Origin: Diphasiastrum complanatum
Taxonomy: Eukaryota; Streptophyta; Lycopodiopsida; Lycopodiales; Lycopodiaceae
Length of the DNA: 64,000 bases
NCBI GenBank assembly: GCA_029204225.1
Contig: CM055101.1
Span: forward strand, 3,186,363 to 3,250,362
Direction of reading: 5' to 3'
The notes below the pieces were generated by a model. It saw nothing but the letters and a program-made list of their open reading frames with translations. It was not told where the DNA came from and did not search any database. A program made the translations under genes and the position numbers. Below are positions 59,001 to 64,000 of this stretch, piece after piece (the stretch's first letter is position 1; every line of letters starts with the position of its first letter).

Positions 59001-59700
59001 AAGGTGCCCTTAGACTGAAGGTATGTAAATCCCGAAGGTGCCCTTAGAGCGAAGGCAGAGAAAAAGACGAAAAAGGCGAAAGTGCCTCAAAAATGGTTTC
59101 CAAGGCATTTTGGCCACAGCGTTGCTTTTTTCATGAAGGGGCAAAACAGGCGAAGGTGCCTTAAAATGGTTTCTAAGGCATTCTGGCGACTCTGTCACAT
59201 ATTTTGCAAAGGGGCAAAAAAGACGAAAAAGGCAAAGGTGCCTTAAAATGGTTTCTAAGGCATTTTGGCCACTCTATCGCATTTTTTGCGAAGGGGTGAA
59301 AAAGACGAAAAAGGAGAAGGTGCCCTAAAATGATTTCTAAGGCATTCTGGCCACTTGGCCACTGTGTCGCATTTTTTGTGAAGTTGTGAAAAAGACGAAA
59401 AAGGAGAAGGTGCCTTAAAATGACTTTGAAGGCATTCTGGCCACAGTGTCGCTTTTTTCGCGAAGGGGCGAAAAAGGCAAAAAAATGAGAAGGTGCCCTA
59501 AAATGATTTCTAAGGCATTCTGGCCACTTGGCCACTGTGTCGCTTTTTTCGCGAAGGTGCGAAAAAGGCGAAAAAGAAGAAGGTGCCTTAAAAACGTTTA
59601 AGGCACAAGAAATCTCAAAGGTATGCTCAGCCTTAAACAAATCGTTCAAGTAATGAGCATCCTGAAAACCGAAGGCCGAACCTTCAAAAAGAGATCTACG
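59001..59700. repeat. 82-bp tandem array related to copia LTR U3
   Basis: AAGGCATTCTGG recurs at 59102, 59175, 59257, 59339, 59429 and 59512 (periods 73, 82, 82, 90, 83). Each unit contains GTGTCGCATTTTTTGCGAAG and GAAGGTGCCTTAAAATGG. The array runs in minus LTR orientation, while 59633-59700 (TTAAACAAATCGTTCAAG, TAATGAGCATCCTGAAAACC) is the plus-oriented start of the 43944 LTR family. So two opposed LTR pieces meet here. Confidence 0.85.
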
Positions 59701-59743
59701 TCCAGGATACCACCAAATTAAGGTTAAAGAAGGGGATCAGCAT

Positions 59744-60170
59744 AGTAGGATAATTCACAAGGATGAGATTTAGAATTGCTCTTTTGTTAGTGCATTGATG
59801 CAGTGAAGGTTCTATTCAGACCGAACTAGATCTTTTTCTCGGCATAATCCTTATAGGAGAGGTTTTTGTATCATATCTGAAATGAATCTTTTAAAAAGAA
59901 AAATATTTTGAACAGTCTACTAGTCACATTCATGAATGCGTCCCGGAACACGTGAAAGTAGGATAATTCACAAGGATGAGATTTAGAATTGCTCTTTTGT
60001 TAGTGCATTGATGCAGTGAAGGTTCTATTCAGACCGAACTAGATCTTTTTATCGTCATAATGCTTATAGGAGAGGTTTTTGGATCATATCTGAAATGAAT
60101 CATCTTTTACAAAGAAAAATATTTTGAACAATCTACTAGTCACATTCATGAATGCGTCCCGGAACATGTG
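59744..60170 (+). repeat. Near-perfect 213-bp tandem duplication
   Basis: AGTAGGATAATTCACAAGG starts at 59744 and 59957. The copies differ by a few substitutions and small indels only. No coding content. Confidence 0.93.
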
Positions 60171-60751
60171 CCAGGATTTTGTCTTGGAACGTGACCTCGA
60201 AATGAAACGCGAAGTGTGTTTATGAATTTTTTTTTTGTAGGCAATATGGGTATCAAATTAAAGCATTTATCAAGGGCAGTTCATTTATGTAGGTTGCCGA
60301 TGTTTCGAGTACAATGTGGTTCAGTTTGGGGGCAACAATGCTTGTTGGATTCTATCGAGGTTAAAAGTTTTCTTTGAAAATGTGTTCCATTTCGTGTCAA
60401 ATCACTACATCGATAATGAGCAGTTATTAAATTCTTGAACCATATGGTTGTATCCTATTCCAAAATGTCACCACATATGCTCCCTCCCATCAGCATGGCC
60501 TTCCTTGTGCCAAGGTAGTTTCCTCCATGAAACAGAAAAAAATTAGTGAATTTGTTCAGAAATTCCCAGTTGGTTTTTCCCCCACCGTTTAAGATAATTA
60601 AGAAGCGTACCATCATCTTAGCATGTCAGTTCCAGAGTTTAAGTCAAGCTGGCCCTCCCCCCATCTATCCTCCTGCATAAGTTTTTTTTTTTTGTCCCAT
60701 AAACGCGTTTCTAGAAATGTGTTTGCTCAGAAACGCATTTTTGGGCAACGA

Positions 60752-60753
<2 letters not shown>
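60171..60753. other. Intron sequence without recognisable features
   Basis: AT-rich. No coding or repeat signal apart from short poly-T runs. Confidence 0.4.

Positions 60754-60800
<47 letters not shown>
60754..60800. repeat. (AT)n microsatellite
   Basis: 47 bp of uninterrupted AT/TA. Confidence 0.97.
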
Positions 60801-60803
<3 letters not shown>

Positions 60804-61000
60804 GCGTTTCAGAATGTGGATGCAGCGGAACGCGTTTCGTTGCATCCATGGCATACATCGAACCAGACATGAGGGTCCGGGCCGGACGCGGCCTTTTCGC
60901 GTCCGCGTCCGCCGGACCCGGACGCGTCCTTTTACACTAAAATACACTAAAAAAATTCAAAAAAAAGAAGTCACGTCCGGGTCCTGCTACCTTAGCATCG
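60801..61000. other. CpG-rich, partly palindromic patch
   Basis: 60868-60930 is dense in CG (GGGTCCGGGCCGGACGCGG, then CGCGTCCGCGTCCGCCGGAC) and folds back on itself. GTCCGGGTCC recurs near 60976. It stands out against AT-rich surroundings and may be the 5' edge of the LINE, or a separate repeat. Confidence 0.5.
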
Positions 61001-61219
61001 AACCCTAGCCCCCTCTCGCTTTGGCGTTGGGACACCCCCCTGGGCCTAACTGGAGGAAAAAATGGCTCCACTTGTGTCTTCGCATCGGGGTCGACCAGCA
61101 ACTACTACATGTCAAGATCCCATGGATCATCTCTCTCATCTCCCTCCACATCCCCCCCAACCTCCTCTTGCTCATCCACCCAATCATAATCTGTTGGGTA
61201 CTCCCTATCCCCTTCGGTG

Positions 61220-61265
<46 letters not shown>

Positions 61266-61420
61266 GATGGCTGAGCGCGATGGCTGCCTGCTGCCTGCTG
61301 TCTGAGCTCGATGGCTGCTGCTGCTGACTCCTCCATCGCTGCTGCTGCTGCTGCCCTGGCCTAGCTCGCCCTACCCTGGTCACACTCACCCCCCCCCCCC
61401 CCCGACCTCCATCGCACTCA
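61001..61420 (+). other. LINE 5' untranslated region
   Basis: Pyrimidine-rich sequence before ORF1 with a (TC)n run (61222-61263), GCTGCTG repeats (61315-61352) and a C17 run (61389-61403). The exact 5' end of the element is not known. Confidence 0.5.
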
Positions 61421-62512
61421 ATGGCCAGAAAAAAGGGGAGCCCTCGCTCCCCTCCCCCTCGCTCCCCTTCCTCTCTTTCGCTACCCCTTCCCTCTCCTTG
61501 GCAGCCCGTCGCTCGCCCTTCATACACCCCCTCACTGCCTACTCCCTCTCTCACCACCTCTCCCACCCCCTCGCTGGCCCTTCCCACCCCCTCGCTGCCT
61601 GCTCAGCCTACTCCCGCCCCTCCCACCCCCTCACTGGCCCTTCCCACCCCCTCGCTGTCTGCTCAGCCTACCCCCACCCCCTCGCTGGCCCTTCCCAACC
61701 CCTCGCTGCCTGCTCACAGTCCTCCCCCCTCTTCCTTGGCCCTCTCCTTTCTCCATGGTTCTCCTGCCCCCTCCCATTATCCTCTCTCATTCCCTAAAGA
61801 AGCCTACTCTCCTACGAAAGCATTTGAACAGTACCTTCTCTCTTGCATGGAACAGATTACACTGGAATCTAGCTATCTGAGGATGGAAATGGGTCCATTG
61901 AAAACCACAATACAAGCTATGGCAATCGAGAAGCAAACTATGATGGCCCGGATCATATCTTTGGAAGAGACCTTGAGCAGGAAAGAAGAACCCGCCAGCA
62001 CCACAAAGATCCAAGAATTGGAGGAACGGATTGAGCAACATAAGGCGGAAACCAAAACATGGGCCTCTCTATTCAAAGAAGACGCTAAAGAAGGTACACA
62101 CACTTTCAATAGCGTCATCTCAGCCACCATATCCGAAGAAGGAATGCGGAAGTATAAATCTCTGAATGTGCGGGTGCGAGGAATTGAAGATACTAAGGCT
62201 CCAGTTACCGAAGCATCTAGTTTCTTCACGGATACACTTTCCCACCATCACAACGGAATGGAAAAAGCGTGGAGAACTAAAAGAGATCCAACTACACTCA
62301 TCATACGGTTCACGGGAATAGAGGAGCGGCAAGCTGTCCTTAGGCTACGAGCTAGGCTGAGAGGTACCCTTGTCTTCATGGACGATGATCTCACACCTAT
62401 GCAAGTTGCCGAAAGGAGGAAGGTTTTCAGTGAAGCCAAAGCACTGGGAAAAAAGGTGATATATTGGGATGGTAAGGCCCGATACATTGACCCCCAAAAA
62501 TCTAAGGCATAG
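61421..62512 (+). CDS. LINE ORF1 protein (nucleic-acid chaperone-like)
   Basis: Intact frame of 363 residues, first ATG after an in-frame TGA (61325). Residues 37-101 are a low-complexity Pro/Ser/Thr repeat (PTPSLALPTPSLPAQ-type units). 130-215 is rich in heptad-like Leu/Ile/Met with Glu/Lys, a probable coiled coil. 247-360 looks like the RRM plus C-terminal domain of L1-type ORF1 (LNVRVRGIED, TTLIIRFTGIEERQAVLRLR, LRGTLVFMDDDLTPMQVAER). ORF1 proteins bind the element's RNA and form particles with ORF2. The frame ends with TAG at 62510-62512, and ORF2 continues in the same frame. Confidence 0.8.
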   Translation: MARKKGSPRSPPPRSPSSLSLPLPSPWQPVARPSYTPSLPTPSLTTSPTPSLALPTPSLPAQPTPAPPTPSLALPTPSLSAQPTPTPSLALPNPSLPAHSPPPSSLALSFLHGSPAPSHYPLSFPKEAYSPTKAFEQYLLSCMEQITLESSYLRMEMGPLKTTIQAMAIEKQTMMARIISLEETLSRKEEPASTTKIQELEERIEQHKAETKTWASLFKEDAKEGTHTFNSVISATISEEGMRKYKSLNVRVRGIEDTKAPVTEASSFFTDTLSHHHNGMEKAWRTKRDPTTLIIRFTGIEERQAVLRLRARLRGTLVFMDDDLTPMQVAERRKVFSEAKALGKKVIYWDGKARYIDPQKSKA

Positions 62513-62552
62513 GGATTTGGGCCCCCCGGACTTAGGAGCGGTTCGGGGGCCC
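62510..62552 (+). promoter_or_regulatory. Stop codon with downstream GC stem-loop (possible readthrough signal)
   Basis: TAG, then six bases (GGATTT), then GGGCCCCC (62519-62526) pairing perfectly with GGGGGCCC (62545-62552); the inner part can pair further after a one-base bulge. A stop followed by G, a short spacer and a stable stem is the layout used for programmed readthrough in some retroviruses and viruses. Function is inferred. Confidence 0.5.
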
Positions 62553-64000
62553 TCACAAAAGCATTGCGGCTAAGTTTATGGAACTGCAATGGTATCCATT
62601 CTTCAGCTACAGCAGGAGACTTTAGAGATTTTTGTACTACAGGGGATATCCTTATACTTACTAAGACACATAAGAGTCCTGAGAGAGGACTTCCTTGCAT
62701 TGAGGGATTTTGCTGGCTTTCTACTTGCAGAGGGAAGACGAGGGCACTGACTAGTCGCGATTCAAGTGGTGTTGCTTGCTTATTTCGAGACTCTCTCCAG
62801 CCATGGGTCGAGCTACTATACACTGACGAGCAGGCTCGCTATATCTGGATCAGGTTGGACCACAGGTTGATGGAGTTAGATCGTGACATATTCTTGTCTA
62901 TTTGTTATTTCCCTCCAGAGACATTAGCTTTCACCTCAGAGGAGGAGTCACCTTTCATGGATATTTCATCGGACATTATCAGATATGAGGATCGAGGATA
63001 TATTCTTCTAACGGGGGACTTCAATGCCAGGACTGGGTCTAGGCAAACGGAATTTCACAGAGCAGCAGATGACCCACAACGGATACATGCACTTGATTGG
63101 GATGATCTTGGTCTTATACGGCGATCGGCGGATGCAGCGGGTCCAGTCACATCATATGGCGAGCAGATGCTTCAGTTGGGTGAGGCTCATGGACTGGCCA
63201 TTTATAATGGCCTTCTTCAGCTGCCAGGCTCTGGTGACTACACTTGCTTCCCACATAGTGGAGGACATAGCGTCGTCGACTATTTCATGGGTTCACCGCT
63301 TCTCCTTCACTTCATTTCATCCTTCTCTGTACACCGCACCACTCTTTCTGATCATTCATATCTCTCACTCTCTGTCGGTTATCTCCACATCACACCTATT
63401 TTCTCTTCGACCCCTCCAGCTAAACCCACCTACCGCTACACTTCACATCACACACCACTATACAGAGAAGCCCTCTCTGATCTCCTTACCTATTTCCCAT
63501 ATGAGCATACTTCAGAGGAGCAATCCCTCTTTCTTGTCCAGACCATCCATACTGCAGCTTCCATTGCCTTTCCATCCCCACGGCCCAAAGACCAGCAACG
63601 TCATAGACCCTATAACCCCTGGTATGATCAGGAATGCATCCAGCTACATCAGAACCTCATATATGCTTGCTCCCATCTTCCTCATCTGACCAAAACCATA
63701 TCTCGTGTCTACCGCAGAACCACCAAAAAAAAGAAAATCGCCTACGAGATTGGTCAGGGTAAGAAACTGATGGATCTCCTCTTTAGTTCTTCCTCAGGTT
63801 CATTCTGGAAGAGGTTCCTTCCACTGTCACCCCCACCACGGATCACAGACCTCAGCACTTGGGTCGCATATGCTACATCATTGTACACCATCCCAGATAC
63901 CCCTCCTCTTCCCACCTCCTGTCTCACGGATACTTCTGCCATATTCACTAACGAACTTATAGAAAAGGCCATCACACGACTCCATTCCCATAAAGCCAAA
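62513..64000 (+). CDS. LINE ORF2, endonuclease domain and start of RT (runs off the window)
   Basis: Open for 496 codons to the window edge, in frame with ORF1 and with no ATG before residue ~120. APE-type endonuclease motifs: SLWNCNG (residue 22-27), ILILTKTHKS (45-54), ILLTGDFNARTG (Asp169), SVVDYFMGSP (Asp256) and SDHSYLSLSVG (Asp280-His281). The Glu of the usual (Q/T)ETH is Lys51 here, which should disable metal binding. The linker with PYNPWYDQECIQLHQNLIYA follows, and near the end FTNELIEKAITRLHSHKAK marks the entry to the RT domain. ORF2 nicks the target and reverse-transcribes. No stops or frameshifts suggest a fairly recent copy. Confidence 0.82.

Noticed and set aside
59001-59640. 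CRISPR-like regular array
   Set aside because: Units are contiguous diverged tandem repeats without unique spacers, in a plant nuclear context.
61105-61587. Minus-strand 160-codon open frame
   Set aside because: It overlaps the CT/GCT/C-rich LINE 5' region and ORF1 start; Gly/Arg/Glu-rich low complexity, a shadow of the plus-strand repeats.
62248-62823. Minus-strand 191-codon open frame
   Set aside because: Antisense to LINE ORF1/ORF2, whose motifs on the plus strand are clear.
63024-63689. 221-codon plus frame starting with ATG
   Set aside because: Out of frame with the endonuclease motifs GDFNA, SVVDYF and SDHS; the true frame is the one continuing from 62513.

Overview
The window looks like nuclear DNA of a land plant with a large, repeat-rich genome. 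Two low-copy host genes support this: a FANTASTIC FOUR (FAF)-domain gene, a family known from vascular plants, and a cytosolic histidyl-tRNA synthetase with the long N-terminal extension found in plant enzymes. The rest is mostly LTR retrotransposon debris with tRNA-Met type primer sites (Ty1/copia) or tRNA-Asp type sites (Ty3/gypsy), plus LINE and CACTA fragments. I cannot fix the species. The transposon density and one intron of at least 5.6 kb fit a gymnosperm, a fern or another large-genome plant.

Layout. 1-10196 holds two diverged copies of one Ty3/gypsy 3' half (pol end plus probable LTR). Between them lie a fragment of an unknown two-exon gene (2818-3385) and a minus-strand copia relative with its LTR (3386-6676). 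10197-16622 holds a copia RNase H scrap, a nearly full-length plus-strand copia body (10897-14942), and a minus-strand gypsy leader and LTR. 16613-21415 holds two minus-strand copia elements. 22231-22370 is a (GA)70 microsatellite. 23430-26870 is a graveyard of CACTA, LINE and copia fragments.

28129-28923 (minus) is the intact FAF-like gene. Upstream of it are a minisatellite and a perfect 44-bp inverted repeat (30621-30720). 31394-36295 is a nest: an old minus-strand copia element split by a deletion-derived plus-strand copia element. 38394-43757 holds a copia end, then a gypsy element whose gag is split by a solo copia LTR. 43944-48454 holds copia gag and LTR pieces in series. 48500-54356 holds a fairly complete minus-strand copia with mismatched LTRs. 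54600-54930 carries palindromic foldbacks.

56378-58393 (plus) holds the first two coding exons of the histidyl-tRNA synthetase gene. The second intron runs to the window end or beyond, and is filled with tandem repeats, an 82-bp array related to copia LTRs, and a LINE starting near 61000.

The LINE is the best-preserved mobile element. ORF1 is intact. An ORF2 endonuclease region stays open to the window edge. The two share one reading frame, separated only by a TAG followed by a GC-rich stem-loop, and ORF2 has no ATG before its endonuclease. This suggests stop-codon readthrough and is the observation most worth checking. No bacterial-type operons, CRISPR arrays or rRNA genes were seen.
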